DNA from: Lentimicrobiaceae bacterium
Lineage (GTDB): Bacteria > Bacteroidota > Bacteroidia > Bacteroidales > F082
DNA: 62,211 bases
Assembly: GCA_018661505.1 (NCBI GenBank)
Contig: JABJIE010000072.1
Coordinates: 1-62,211 of the forward strand
Reading direction: 5' to 3'
Shown here: positions 1 through 8,728 of the stretch, piece after piece
Layout: each line of letters starts with the position of its first letter
Position numbering within the stretch: the first letter of the stretch is position 1
Made by a program: the position numbers and the translations under genes
Notes under the pieces: generated by a model
Told to the model about the DNA's origin: nothing
The model's database searches: none
What the model saw: only the letters and a program-made list of their open reading frames with translations

Positions 1-350
1 AAACCATGGAAATATAGCTTCTTCCAAAATTCTATTTGCTCAGAGGAAAGATAGCTGGGTTTTATAATTACTTTTTTTGGACATGCAGCTTTCCAGTAAC
101 TAATGAGTTCCACCATGCCCATATGAAAAACAAAGTTATTTAAACTATGTTTATTAAAAGAATTATAATTAATGTGTTTTGATGGCAAAAACCTTAATTT
201 GGGGTTAAAATTGACCTTGTCAGCTAGGTTAAAGGAGTAAATAATTTCAAGGCAATTATCAATTATTTTAAAATCATAACCTTCAAATGTGAAAAATTTA
301 TTATCATTACGGAGATTATAAAATAATTGACTGTTGGTTTTCGTTTTCAA
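1..350 (-). CDS. Conserved Bacteroidota protein, partial (C-terminus outside window)
   Basis: An open reading frame on the minus strand enters the window edge and can be read for about 116 codons. It contains HMGMVELISYWKAACP followed by a charged stretch (EQIEFWKKLYFHG), which I recall as typical of a conserved family that may be related to the MurL-type muramoyl-dipeptide glutamate epimerases; that family name is a weak guess. There is no ATG upstream of this conserved block. The frame is open back to a stop near 463, so the start is either the TTG at 350-348 (used here) or another non-ATG codon. It is transcribed divergently from the YqgE gene. The reading frame is certain; start and function are not. 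Confidence 0.5.
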   Translation of the reverse strand, partial: MKTKTNSQLFYNLRNDNKFFTFEGYDFKIIDNCLEIIYSFNLADKVNFNPKLRFLPSKHINYNSFNKHSLNNFVFHMGMVELISYWKAACPKKVIIKPSYLSSEQIEFWKKLYFHG

Positions 351-419
351 TGGTATTCCAGATTGATTTATCCAATATGGAGGTAAAAATAGTTGATTTA
401 TTACAAAGTTTAGGTATAA

Positions 420-1010
420 ATGAGTGGAGTTGACAAATTCATAAAAGTAAGTACAAACAATTTAAAGCCTGCAAAAGGTAGATTATTGCTATCTGAGCCT
501 TTCATGGGTGATTATTATTTTGGAAGATCTGTAGTGCTGCTTGCTGAGCATAATGAAGAAGGATCATTTGGTCTTGTATTAAATAAACCTTTCGATCAAC
601 CGTTTAATGATGTAGTAAAAGACTTCCCCGAATTTAATGGCCCTTTATTTGTTGGTGGACCAGTTGAAACCGATAGCTTATTTTATGTTCACACCAAAGG
701 AGACATAATAGAAGGATCATTGGAGATTGGTAATGGATTATATTGGGGTGGAGATATTGAAATAATTAAGGAGTTATTACTCATAAATAAAATTACACCA
801 TCGGAAATTCGCTTTTCAGTGGGGTATTCGGGATGGTCTCCTGACCAGCTTCAGGAAGAACTAAACAGAAATTCATGGTTAGTATCCAAAAACCTCGACA
901 AAAATATACTTAGAATAAATCCAAATATCCTTTGGAAAGAACTTGTTGAGCCTCTCGGCGATGAATATAGACATTGGTCGAAATTCCCTTCTAATCCTAA
1001 TCTGAATTAA
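420..1010 (+). CDS. YqgE/AlgH family protein (UPF0301)
   Basis: A 196-residue protein of the YqgE/AlgH family, close to the usual family length of about 185-190. Recognisable blocks are the N-terminal GRLLLSEPFMGDYYFGRSVV, the GLVLNKP block, FVGGPVE, and the later FSVGYSGWSPDQLQEEL. The molecular function of the family is not settled; AlgH was named from alginate regulation in Pseudomonas, which need not apply here. There is no signal peptide, so it should be cytoplasmic. The 3' end overlaps the convergent lipoprotein gene by 14 bases. Family assignment is firm. Confidence 0.9.
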   Translation: MSGVDKFIKVSTNNLKPAKGRLLLSEPFMGDYYFGRSVVLLAEHNEEGSFGLVLNKPFDQPFNDVVKDFPEFNGPLFVGGPVETDSLFYVHTKGDIIEGSLEIGNGLYWGGDIEIIKELLLINKITPSEIRFSVGYSGWSPDQLQEELNRNSWLVSKNLDKNILRINPNILWKELVEPLGDEYRHWSKFPSNPNLN

Positions 1011-1614
1011 TATTCATTTTCACCGAGGAATTAAGCCTATCAATCATTAAATCAGCTATTGAGTCATTATTGATTCCTGAAACCATAGCGATCCCAGAAA
1101 CTATTTCATAATTGATATATGGTAAAGTATAAATGTATTCTCCGATTACCAATGCAACCCGCTTACCCTTATTTGATTTTGTGAACTCAGACCATTTAGC
1201 CTTACCGGATTCATTCATTAATAATTCTACATTACCATCGATATTTCTGCAATTTTTGAGATCCCCATTGCTAAGACTAGGATATCTTTCAAGGGCAATA
1301 ACAGCTTTATATTGGTGATTATTATCAACAGTATAATGGGTTTCAAATAAACCAAAATTACCATCATTGTACTGTAATAATGGAATTGTGTCATTCATGG
1401 GCTTATAACCTATTATTGACATACTAGTATTATTTTCAGGGATAAATCCAGGCTGGTTTAATGATGTCCTAAAATCTAATGGTACATCATCTAAGTTATA
1501 GGTAGAGTAAATACCAAAAAATATGGAATCATTCTTTTCTGTCGCTGTATTGTGGCATGCTGAAATTATTGTAATCACAAATACAAATCCCAACAAGTGA
1601 TATAGTATTTTCAT
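997..1614 (-). CDS. Lipoprotein with SecD P1-head-like domain
   Basis: A 205-residue predicted lipoprotein with a hydrophobic signal and a lipobox ending ISAC (Cys20). Residues about 127-197 resemble the P1 head subdomain of SecD/SecDF: a GNVELLMNESGKAKWSEFT block, then a GKRVALVIGEYIYTLPYI strand pair, then IVSGIAMVSG and a final amphipathic helix with DLMIDRL. In SecDF this subdomain sits in the periplasm and moves to aid release of secreted proteins; here it is detached from any channel and tethered to a lipid. Residues 25-105 are not recognised. It is the last gene of a five-gene minus-strand operon. The domain call rests on pattern memory and needs a profile search. Confidence 0.6.
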   Translation of the reverse strand: MKILYHLLGFVFVITIISACHNTATEKNDSIFFGIYSTYNLDDVPLDFRTSLNQPGFIPENNTSMSIIGYKPMNDTIPLLQYNDGNFGLFETHYTVDNNHQYKAVIALERYPSLSNGDLKNCRNIDGNVELLMNESGKAKWSEFTKSNKGKRVALVIGEYIYTLPYINYEIVSGIAMVSGINNDSIADLMIDRLNSSVKMNINSD

Positions 1615-1632
1615 TTTACTTTTTTTTTCAAA

Positions 1633-2031
1633 TTATTCACTAAGTATTCTTCCCATTGTACCCGATACAACTCTCAGGCTAAAGGTTTTATCATCAGCGG
1701 AGCTTTCTTCCCAAGGTCTTTTATATACGAAAAGCAAATCTGACTCCCCTGCGCCAATTGTTTTAAAACTCCAGGTATACAAGCCACCTGAGCCTATCTT
1801 ATCATCATCAGCCTTATATGAAACATTACCTATTTGCTCTATTACAGTAGAGTCATAAGCAGTAATCTCCCATTTGTAGCCAGTGGATGCATTTCCGTGT
1901 AACTCAACTTGGAAGGGATCATACATTCCAAGGTTTATAGTCTTCCCTGAGTCTTTTATGGTATAAGGGCCAGCGCATGAAATTAGTGACATAACCACAA
2001 GTGAAAGAATTATCTGTTTTACTTTTTTCAT
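1633..2031 (-). CDS. Chagasin-type (I42) cysteine protease inhibitor, lipoprotein
   Basis: A 132-residue lipoprotein (lipobox LISC, Cys19) with the chagasin/I42 inhibitor fold. All three loops that insert into papain-like protease active sites can be matched: GNASTGYKW (residues 46-54, the NPTTG loop), GSGG (residues 80-83, the GxGG loop) and RPW (residues 105-107). Known members inhibit clan CA, family C1 cysteine proteases. The gene lies 10 bases after a rhomboid protease and 18 bases before the SecD-like lipoprotein, so it is probably co-transcribed. The target could be an endogenous secreted protease or a host or competitor enzyme; nothing in the window is an obvious C1 protease. Confidence 0.85.
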   Translation of the reverse strand: MKKVKQIILSLVVMSLISCAGPYTIKDSGKTINLGMYDPFQVELHGNASTGYKWEITAYDSTVIEQIGNVSYKADDDKIGSGGLYTWSFKTIGAGESDLLFVYKRPWEESSADDKTFSLRVVSGTMGRILSE

Positions 2032-2041
2032 AATGGTATTT

Positions 2042-2659
2042 TTATTGGAGATTAAGTATGGATGAGAAAAAGTTAGGTATTACACCCGGCACCAATATTA
2101 TTGTCAAAACCAATCCGAAAATTGCTCCCCAGAAATGGGCAAAATGACCAATATTATCAACTCCTTTTTTTCCCATATATGCCGAATATATTAGATAGGC
2201 TATTCCAAAAACCCAGGATGGTAATGGAAAAGGTATTGGAAATAAAAATATACTGCCTGCAGGATAAACTAAAATACTCGAAAAGACCACAGCGGATACT
2301 GCTCCCGAGGCTCCCACAGCATTATAATATATATCATCCTTATGTTTTCCAAAATCAAACAATGTTGAAAATAAAATTCCTCCAACATAAAGAAGCACAT
2401 AATATAACATGCCAATTGTTCCAAAATTAAAACTGAAATACTGCTCAACCACACCTCCAAAGGAGTAAAATACATACATGTTTATTAGCAGATGAATCCA
2501 TCCCGAATGCACAAGTCCATAGCTAAGAAAACGCCATTTTTCATTGCTATGTTTTATTTGATATGCATTAAATTTTAAGCGATTGAATAATTCAGGATTA
2601 TTGAATGCTCCTATTGATACTATTATTGTTATTAATATTATTATGTAAGTAAGAATCAT
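2042..2659 (-). CDS. Rhomboid family intramembrane serine protease
   Basis: A 205-residue multi-pass membrane protein with the rhomboid core. The catalytic serine is in GASG (Ser118) and the partner histidine is most likely His175 in AHFWGAIFG. The HSGWIHLLINM segment (residues 51-61) holds the conserved His and Asn60 of the oxyanion region. Rhomboids cut single transmembrane helices within the inner membrane. Its start codon overlaps the stop of the upstream membrane protein by four bases, which implies translational coupling. No extra cytoplasmic or periplasmic domain is attached. Substrate unknown. Confidence 0.9.
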   Translation of the reverse strand: MILTYIIILITIIVSIGAFNNPELFNRLKFNAYQIKHSNEKWRFLSYGLVHSGWIHLLINMYVFYSFGGVVEQYFSFNFGTIGMLYYVLLYVGGILFSTLFDFGKHKDDIYYNAVGASGAVSAVVFSSILVYPAGSIFLFPIPFPLPSWVFGIAYLIYSAYMGKKGVDNIGHFAHFWGAIFGLVLTIILVPGVIPNFFSSILNLQ

Positions 2660-3486
2660 TTTATTTTCTCTGTTTGCTGTTTTGTGTGATCTATTTCAGA
2701 TCCTAGTACACTGTGTGGGATTGCATAAACAATCAACATTGCAATAACTGCGATCATTGGCCATAGTATATTTTTTGGTTTCTTTCTTAAAACAAACCAT
2801 GCTATTACCCAAAATATAAATACGATAAGTGTCTTATTATCGGTGAGGTCATGTCCAAATGGCCATCCTGTCCAATATGCATCAAACGCATATTTCTGCA
2901 CCAACGGGCCCATTAATAATCCTCCTAAGAAAAGGGTAAACAAAACAACACCTGTGAAGTATTTGGTATCTTTTTTTCTAAAGAAAACTTCCAATCCCAC
3001 ACGCAGTGAAAAGAGGAGTGACATGAACATAAAAAATATATGAGGTATCAATATTGATCGCGGCACTTCACCCTTGAACCTTATAACTACTGGATCAACT
3101 GTTAGTTCGTATTCGGTATTATTTTTCTTCAATGTAATAAAGTACTCTACCTTTCCTGCCATGGGTTGATTTGGAATAACTCCCACTAATTCATTTCCAT
3201 CTCTGAACATTTCCTCTGAAGACCAATCATCGTAGCTTTTATATCGTTTAAGAGTAATTGTTCCATTAATATCATTGTTGGGAACATTTAATCTAACCAG
3301 GGCATCCCTATCTCCTCCAAAAGTTCTTATGAGTTCAAAGTTTATTAGCTCTCCCTCAATTAATATTTCTCCACCTAATGGATAGGTTGGTCCTGTTGAT
3401 CTCTGATAAATAACTAATGCTATTGTTATACATATGGCAATTGCCCATAGCAGGGTATTCAATCCTTTATCGCTTAATTTTTTCAT
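2656..3486 (-). CDS. Membrane protein with periplasmic beta domain, unknown function
   Basis: A 276-residue membrane protein I cannot assign to a named family. It has an N-terminal transmembrane helix (about residues 11-28), a soluble segment of about residues 35-145 rich in beta-type sequence that should lie outside the cytoplasm, and about four further hydrophobic helices between residues 145 and 260. It starts 3 bases after the GH3-serine hydrolase fusion gene and overlaps the rhomboid gene by four bases. The tight packing suggests that it works with one of these two neighbours, for example as a partner or substrate of the rhomboid protease, but this is inference only. Confidence 0.7.
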   Translation of the reverse strand: MKKLSDKGLNTLLWAIAICITIALVIYQRSTGPTYPLGGEILIEGELINFELIRTFGGDRDALVRLNVPNNDINGTITLKRYKSYDDWSSEEMFRDGNELVGVIPNQPMAGKVEYFITLKKNNTEYELTVDPVVIRFKGEVPRSILIPHIFFMFMSLLFSLRVGLEVFFRKKDTKYFTGVVLFTLFLGGLLMGPLVQKYAFDAYWTGWPFGHDLTDNKTLIVFIFWVIAWFVLRKKPKNILWPMIAVIAMLIVYAIPHSVLGSEIDHTKQQTEKIK

Positions 3487-3489
3487 CTT

Positions 3490-6423
3490 CTACTCTGGTT
3501 TTATGGCTTCGTAAAAAAGTTGATGAATATTTGTTCTTACATCCCACTCCATTAATTTGGTGTTATTCATGTCAGGATAAATTCGATTTGATAAAAATAC
3601 GTAAACAAGCCCATTCTCTGGATCTGCCCATGCATAGGTGCCAGTAAATCCTGAATGCCCGAAACTCGATGGCGATGCATCCTTACAGTTTGTTCTATGG
3701 TCCTCATACTTATGAAGTGGTTTATCAAAGCCTAACCCTCGTCTATTACTATCAGCAGCAAAATGATATGTATTGAAAAAATCGATTGTGGTATCATTTA
3801 AATATATAGTTTCACCATATCCACCACCATTCATAAGCATTTGCATAAATACAGCCACTCCATATGAATTTCCAAATAAACCTGCATTACCAGAAACACC
3901 ACCAAGTATTGCTGCTCCTTGGTCATGCACATCACCACGTAACAATTGATTACGAAATATGGTATCATTTTCAGTGGGAATAATCTTATTAACTGGAAAA
4001 TAATCTCTGGGATTAAACCTCAAGTAGCTAATTCCTAATGGCATATAGAATGATTCGTACAGATAGTCATCAAATTGCTGGTTTTTTATGTCTTCTGTTA
4101 TTTCTTTACATAGATAAAATCCCAGTCCCGAATAATGATATGTTTTATCTTGAAATGGGGATTGTATAATACTATCATAAAGAACATATTCATATCCCTT
4201 TTTTACATACATCTTCTCAGCAACTCTGGTTGGAAACTCCTCGGAAATACTTGACCTATAAATTGTAGTATCCCACCCATCATCAGTAATTGTGCTTTGA
4301 TAGAAAGGTATCCAATTTTGCAAACCCGATGTATGTGATAACACTTCAATGAAATTCAGACTATCTTTATCAGTATCCCTAAGCATGAGCAGATAGTCGC
4401 TCATTCTATCATTGAGATTAACCTCACCCTCCTCTCTCATCTTCATCATAGCAGGGGTTGTTGCCAGTATTTTTGTTAATGATGCCAGGTCATAGACGTC
4501 ATTCCATCTAACAGATACATTATTACTGTATGTATGTGATCCAAATGACTTGTTATAAAAGATTGCACCATCCTTGGCTGCAATTATCTGACAACCTGGA
4601 AAAGCACCTTGGGCTATGCATGCCATTGCTGTTGAATCAACCTTATCAAGGAATTTAATATTCACACCAGTATTTTGTGGAGTTGAAGTGTATAATGTTT
4701 GGAACCCATAACTCAATCCATGGCCCATTTTATATCCACCGGCATCCACAGGAAGTGATCCAAAAACTTCTGAGCCCAGCATAATCATTTTAGCCGAAGC
4801 TCTTTGTGCCTCTTTGTTCTCATGATATGATACTAGAACTGCTTCAAACTTATCCAAATCGAAAAAATCCAGTGCATATGGACTAGCAAAAATATCCAGC
4901 ACAACATTTGTATTGTTTGATAACCGATGAACAAAATCAATGTCATTTTCAGTAATTCCAAACATCCTTTTGGCAAGTATGTTTGTATTGAGAACTGCTA
5001 CGATTACCAAATCATAGCCCTCTATGGCAGCCAATAATTTCTTCCGATTTCTTTTACTACTGTTATGAGCCAAGTGGAATATGTCAATTTTTCCATATGC
5101 TGCAATAGCACCTTCTATTTGTTCCTTATTCTCAGTTCCCAAAACCACCATAGCCCTTTTATTCATAAAATTATGACCAATGGGTAATATCATATTATCA
5201 TTCTTTACTAAGGTTATTGAAGCCTCTGTTAAGATATTAGATGTTTCATGGTAAAATGGTTTATTTAGATCGGATATCAAGTTAGATGTATCAATTGATT
5301 TCAACTCGCTTGCACCTGTGATAAACTTATATCTCAGGATTTTCCTGCAGCTTTCATTGATAGTACTCTCGGTGATATCTCCCCTTTGAAGTGCATTGAG
5401 TATGTTTTTAATTGATAATTCAACATTATCAGGAATCAACAGGATATCATTACCTGCCTCTAGGGCTTTTAAAGCTACCTCTCCTTCATTGTAATGTTTT
5501 GTAACGCCAGTCATATCAAGCCCATCCGTAACCACCAAACCATCAAACCCCATTGTATCAATTAGGTAATCAGTAACTATTTTATGAGATAATGTGGATG
5601 GAAGTTTATCATTATTATCCATAGCTGGAACTGCTAGGTGAGCAATCATAATCGATTGAACTCCTTGGTCAATTAGATATTGAAAAGGCATTAGGTCATT
5701 CGCCTTCAAAGCATCCATATTAGCAGATATAACTGGCAAATCATAATGTGAATCCGTAAATGTGTTACCATGGCCAGGAAAATGCTTTGCACATGCTATT
5801 ACCCCAGAATTCTGAAGACCTTTCATATACATCATACCCTTCTGGGCAACAAGTAAAGGATCCTGTCCGAACGACCTCATACCAATGACAGGATTTTTTG
5901 GATTGCTATTAACGTCAACCACAGGTGCAAAATTCATATGTATACCCAACCTCTTACATTGATCACCTATTTGTTTCCCCATTGCATAAATCAAATTGTC
6001 GTTATCCACAGCTCCAAGTGTCATCTGAAGAGGATATTTAACAGTTTTACTTAACCGCATGGCTAGGCCCCATTCGGCATCTATGGCAATCATAAGAGGA
6101 ACTTTTGAAATCGAATTCCAATGATTGGTTTGTAATGCCTGATTAATTGGGTTTCCCTTAAAAAATACAACACCCCCAATATTATAGGAATTGATTAGGG
6201 TATCTATATTTGAAAAGTAGGGTTGATTGGGATAATTAGCTCTAACGAAAATAAGCTGAGCAACTCTTTGCTCCATGGTCATGGATTTTAAAGTTGAGTC
6301 AACCCAACTATCCTCATCGCTAAGGTTTGTTAATAGGGTTTGGGAAGTTAATATTCCACTTAAAACTATTAGATTAAGTGCGGTGATAATAATTATTTTA
6401 ATGGTTTTACTTAACCCTAACAT
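3490..6423 (-). CDS. Fused GH3 beta-N-acetylhexosaminidase and serine hydrolase (beta-lactamase fold)
   Basis: A 977-residue two-enzyme protein with an N-terminal signal or anchor helix. Residues about 40-370 are a NagZ-like glycoside hydrolase family 3 domain: KHFPGHG (213-219) followed by DSH (224-226), the His/Asp general acid-base loop, and VVTDGLDM with the likely nucleophile Asp300. Residues 400-570 resemble the second GH3 domain. Residues about 590-977 are a penicillin-binding-protein/beta-lactamase-fold hydrolase with SLTK (Ser648, Lys651), a Tyr764-Ser motif written YSG rather than YSN, and GHSGFTGT (922-929) as the third motif. The combination suggests attack on muropeptides outside the cytoplasm, with sugar and peptide or ester activities in one chain. 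It heads the minus-strand operon. Confidence 0.88.
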   Translation of the reverse strand: MLGLSKTIKIIIITALNLIVLSGILTSQTLLTNLSDEDSWVDSTLKSMTMEQRVAQLIFVRANYPNQPYFSNIDTLINSYNIGGVVFFKGNPINQALQTNHWNSISKVPLMIAIDAEWGLAMRLSKTVKYPLQMTLGAVDNDNLIYAMGKQIGDQCKRLGIHMNFAPVVDVNSNPKNPVIGMRSFGQDPLLVAQKGMMYMKGLQNSGVIACAKHFPGHGNTFTDSHYDLPVISANMDALKANDLMPFQYLIDQGVQSIMIAHLAVPAMDNNDKLPSTLSHKIVTDYLIDTMGFDGLVVTDGLDMTGVTKHYNEGEVALKALEAGNDILLIPDNVELSIKNILNALQRGDITESTINESCRKILRYKFITGASELKSIDTSNLISDLNKPFYHETSNILTEASITLVKNDNMILPIGHNFMNKRAMVVLGTENKEQIEGAIAAYGKIDIFHLAHNSSKRNRKKLLAAIEGYDLVIVAVLNTNILAKRMFGITENDIDFVHRLSNNTNVVLDIFASPYALDFFDLDKFEAVLVSYHENKEAQRASAKMIMLGSEVFGSLPVDAGGYKMGHGLSYGFQTLYTSTPQNTGVNIKFLDKVDSTAMACIAQGAFPGCQIIAAKDGAIFYNKSFGSHTYSNNVSVRWNDVYDLASLTKILATTPAMMKMREEGEVNLNDRMSDYLLMLRDTDKDSLNFIEVLSHTSGLQNWIPFYQSTITDDGWDTTIYRSSISEEFPTRVAEKMYVKKGYEYVLYDSIIQSPFQDKTYHYSGLGFYLCKEITEDIKNQQFDDYLYESFYMPLGISYLRFNPRDYFPVNKIIPTENDTIFRNQLLRGDVHDQGAAILGGVSGNAGLFGNSYGVAVFMQMLMNGGGYGETIYLNDTTIDFFNTYHFAADSNRRGLGFDKPLHKYEDHRTNCKDASPSSFGHSGFTGTYAWADPENGLVYVFLSNRIYPDMNNTKLMEWDVRTNIHQLFYEAIKPE

Positions 6424-6442
6424 TTGCTGAATATTTATTTAA

Positions 6443-6450
6443 CAAAACTA
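6443..6450 (-). promoter_or_regulatory. -7 element candidate for the minus-strand envelope operon
   Basis: The minus strand reads TAGTTTTG here, a full match to the Bacteroidota TAnnTTTG element, 19 bases upstream of the GH3-serine hydrolase start. No TTG lies at the expected 17-23 bp distance, so only half of the promoter is visible. Confidence 0.4.
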
Positions 6451-6503
6451 ATCTTTTTAACAATTTGTTAATAAACGGAATTATAGAAGTTTACAAATAA
6501 TAG

Positions 6504-6511
6504 TATTTTTG
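6504..6511 (+). promoter_or_regulatory. -7 element candidate for the O/P porin operon
   Basis: TATTTTTG matches the Bacteroidota TAnnTTTG element and lies 84 bases before the porin start, in the divergent region shared with the minus-strand operon. A convincing TTG at about 20 bp upstream is not seen. Confidence 0.4.
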
Positions 6512-6595
6512 CTCAGTGGGAAAATAATATGGTTACTAAGACCTCTTAATCTTCGGTTTTTTAGTATTTTTTATAGTCTAAATGGCTAATATCTA

Positions 6596-7801
6596 ATGAG
6601 AAATATCATTTCAATCATGGTCTTTTTGGCCATAGCAAATATGACCATAGGGCAAAGCAACAATGACTTTGATGTATACTGGAATAACTCATTGGTGGTA
6701 GAAAGCAAAACAGGTAATTTTAAAATAAAATTTGGTGGCCGAATACAAACTGATCTTATGTTCATAGATCAAAGTAACTCCTTGGATAATTTATTTGATG
6801 CAAAAAATGGAGTCGAACTTCGACGTGCTCGAATATTTACGTCAGGCACCTTATACAAGAACTTAAAATTTAAATTTCAAGTAGATTTTGCAGGAGGAAA
6901 TGCTGTAATAAAAGATGCATATTTACAATACACAATGATCCCTTATTTGGGAAATATTAAGATTGGAAATTTCAAAGAACCAGAAGGCTTTGCGATGCTA
7001 ACAAGCTCCAAGAACCTTACCATGATGGAAAGACCTCTTGGTAATGTATTTGATAATGATAGAAATATTGGTGTGATGTTAAATAATCAGCTTATGGACA
7101 AACGTCTATCATGGTATGCTGGATACTTTTTCCCAACAGATAACACGGGTAAATATTTAGGAAACAAATATAATGTTGCGCTAAGGCTAGCAGGCCTACC
7201 TATTTATAATACTGAGTCTAAATATAAGGTATTACACCTTGGCTTTGGATATGTTTATCAAAACAACGACGATGAAGAATTAAACTATTCAGTGAGACCT
7301 GAAGCACACCTTGCTCCCAAATATTTGAAAATATCCCTTCCTACTGTTAACAATATTCAGGACATGAACACTGAGTTTTTATTTATATATAATTCCTTCT
7401 CAATAGAAAGTGAATATACACGCGCACTAATTACACGTGATAATGACTCAATCTTTTCTGAAACCTCATATAATGCTTTCTCATACAATGTTACATTAAG
7501 TTGGTTTGCAACAGGGGAACACAAAAATTATGTTAAATCCAAAACAACATTTGGTACTTTAAAGCCAAAAAAGAATCTTGGTGACGATGGCGGTTTTGGC
7601 GCCCTAGAATTTGCATTAAGATACTCCCAAATAAATATGGATGACTCCGATTTGAATGGCGGTGTTATAAGTGATTTAACTGCAGGAATAAACTGGTATT
7701 TAAACCCTTCAACCATGGTTATGTTCAACTACATATACTCTGACATAAAGAATCTGGGTAACGCAAATATCTTTCAAATGAGATTTCAGATTGTATTTTA
7801 A
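6596..7801 (+). CDS. Phosphate-selective porin O/P family outer membrane protein
   Basis: A 401-residue outer membrane barrel with a cleavable signal ending near residue 20. The family pattern is clear: a first strand FKIKFGGRIQTDLMF, then GVELRRARIFTSGTL, LKFKFQVDFAGG, DAYLQYTMIP, and IKIGNFKEPEGF. Members related to Pseudomonas OprO/OprP take up phosphate or polyphosphate, but Bacteroidota paralogues often have unknown substrates, so specificity is not claimed. The last residues end in FQIVF with a terminal aromatic as expected for a barrel. The transketolase N-half gene follows after 42 bases, possibly in the same transcript. Confidence 0.88.
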   Translation: MRNIISIMVFLAIANMTIGQSNNDFDVYWNNSLVVESKTGNFKIKFGGRIQTDLMFIDQSNSLDNLFDAKNGVELRRARIFTSGTLYKNLKFKFQVDFAGGNAVIKDAYLQYTMIPYLGNIKIGNFKEPEGFAMLTSSKNLTMMERPLGNVFDNDRNIGVMLNNQLMDKRLSWYAGYFFPTDNTGKYLGNKYNVALRLAGLPIYNTESKYKVLHLGFGYVYQNNDDEELNYSVRPEAHLAPKYLKISLPTVNNIQDMNTEFLFIYNSFSIESEYTRALITRDNDSIFSETSYNAFSYNVTLSWFATGEHKNYVKSKTTFGTLKPKKNLGDDGGFGALEFALRYSQINMDDSDLNGGVISDLTAGINWYLNPSTMVMFNYIYSDIKNLGNANIFQMRFQIVF

Positions 7802-7843
7802 AATCATAAACCTAGGTTACACTTAACTGTAGACGATAATACT

Positions 7844-8695
7844 ATGACAAATATTGAAAACCTTGAACAGATAGCTTCACAAGTTAGACGTGATATCGTG
7901 CGAATGGTACACAACGTTCAATCAGGACATCCGGGTGGTTCACTTGGCTGTGCTGACTTTTTTACAGCCATGTTTAATGAAGTTATGGACTATGATTCCA
8001 ACAATTTTTCGATGGATGGCATAAACGAAGATATTTTTATTCTTTCCAATGGCCACATTAGCCCAGTGCTTTACAGTGTGCTTGCAAGGAGCGGGCAAAT
8101 ACCCATAGATGAACTCTCTACATTTAGATTATTGAATAGTAGACTGCAGGGGCATCCTGCAGCAAAGGAGGGACTCCCTGGCGTAAGAGTATCAACAGGA
8201 TCTTTGGGGCAAGGACTATCTGTTGCAAATGGCATTGGACTTGCAAAAAAAATGAATGGAGATGAATCAAAGGTTTATTGCCTGATGGGTGATGGAGAAC
8301 TAGAGGAAGGTCAAGTATGGGAAGCAGCTATGTACATTGGAGCTCATAACATAAATAACGTAGTTGGTATCGTTGATTATAACAAAAAACAAATTGATGG
8401 ATCAACAGACGATGTATTACCATTGGGTGATTTAAGAGCAAAGTTTGAATCCTTCGGAATTGAAGTCTGGGAGATGAATGGCAATATTATGAAAGAAGTT
8501 GTATCCACAATGAACAAGGTGAAAAATATTAAGAATAATTCAAAACCAATTTTCATATTAATGCATACAGAAATGGGAATGGGGATTGACTTTATGATGG
8601 GCACCCATAAATGGCACGGTGCGCCTCCTAATGATGAGCAACTGTTATTGGCTTTAAATCAGCTTGAGGAAACAATGGGAGACTACAGCTTATAG
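7844..8695 (+). CDS. Transketolase, N-terminal (thiamine diphosphate binding) subunit
   Basis: A 283-residue protein that corresponds to the first domain of transketolase. GHPGGS (28-33), the substrate and cofactor loop, is followed by the thiamine diphosphate/Mg motif starting GDGE (149-152) and ending at Asn180, plus an EEGQVWEAA helix. The enzyme moves two-carbon units in the non-oxidative pentose phosphate pathway. In this organism the activity is split: the pyrimidine-binding domain is encoded separately at 10121-11074, with a VWA lipoprotein gene between the two. Split transketolases are known in many bacteria; the interruption is the odd point. Confidence 0.93.
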   Translation: MTNIENLEQIASQVRRDIVRMVHNVQSGHPGGSLGCADFFTAMFNEVMDYDSNNFSMDGINEDIFILSNGHISPVLYSVLARSGQIPIDELSTFRLLNSRLQGHPAAKEGLPGVRVSTGSLGQGLSVANGIGLAKKMNGDESKVYCLMGDGELEEGQVWEAAMYIGAHNINNVVGIVDYNKKQIDGSTDDVLPLGDLRAKFESFGIEVWEMNGNIMKEVVSTMNKVKNIKNNSKPIFILMHTEMGMGIDFMMGTHKWHGAPPNDEQLLLALNQLEETMGDYSL

Positions 8696-8728
8696 CATAA
8701 ATAAAAATATTTCTCTTTATCGTGTAAA

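Noticed and set aside
2101-2430. Open frame antisense to the rhomboid gene
   Set aside because: It is a shadow of the strongly supported rhomboid gene and has no start context or family features.
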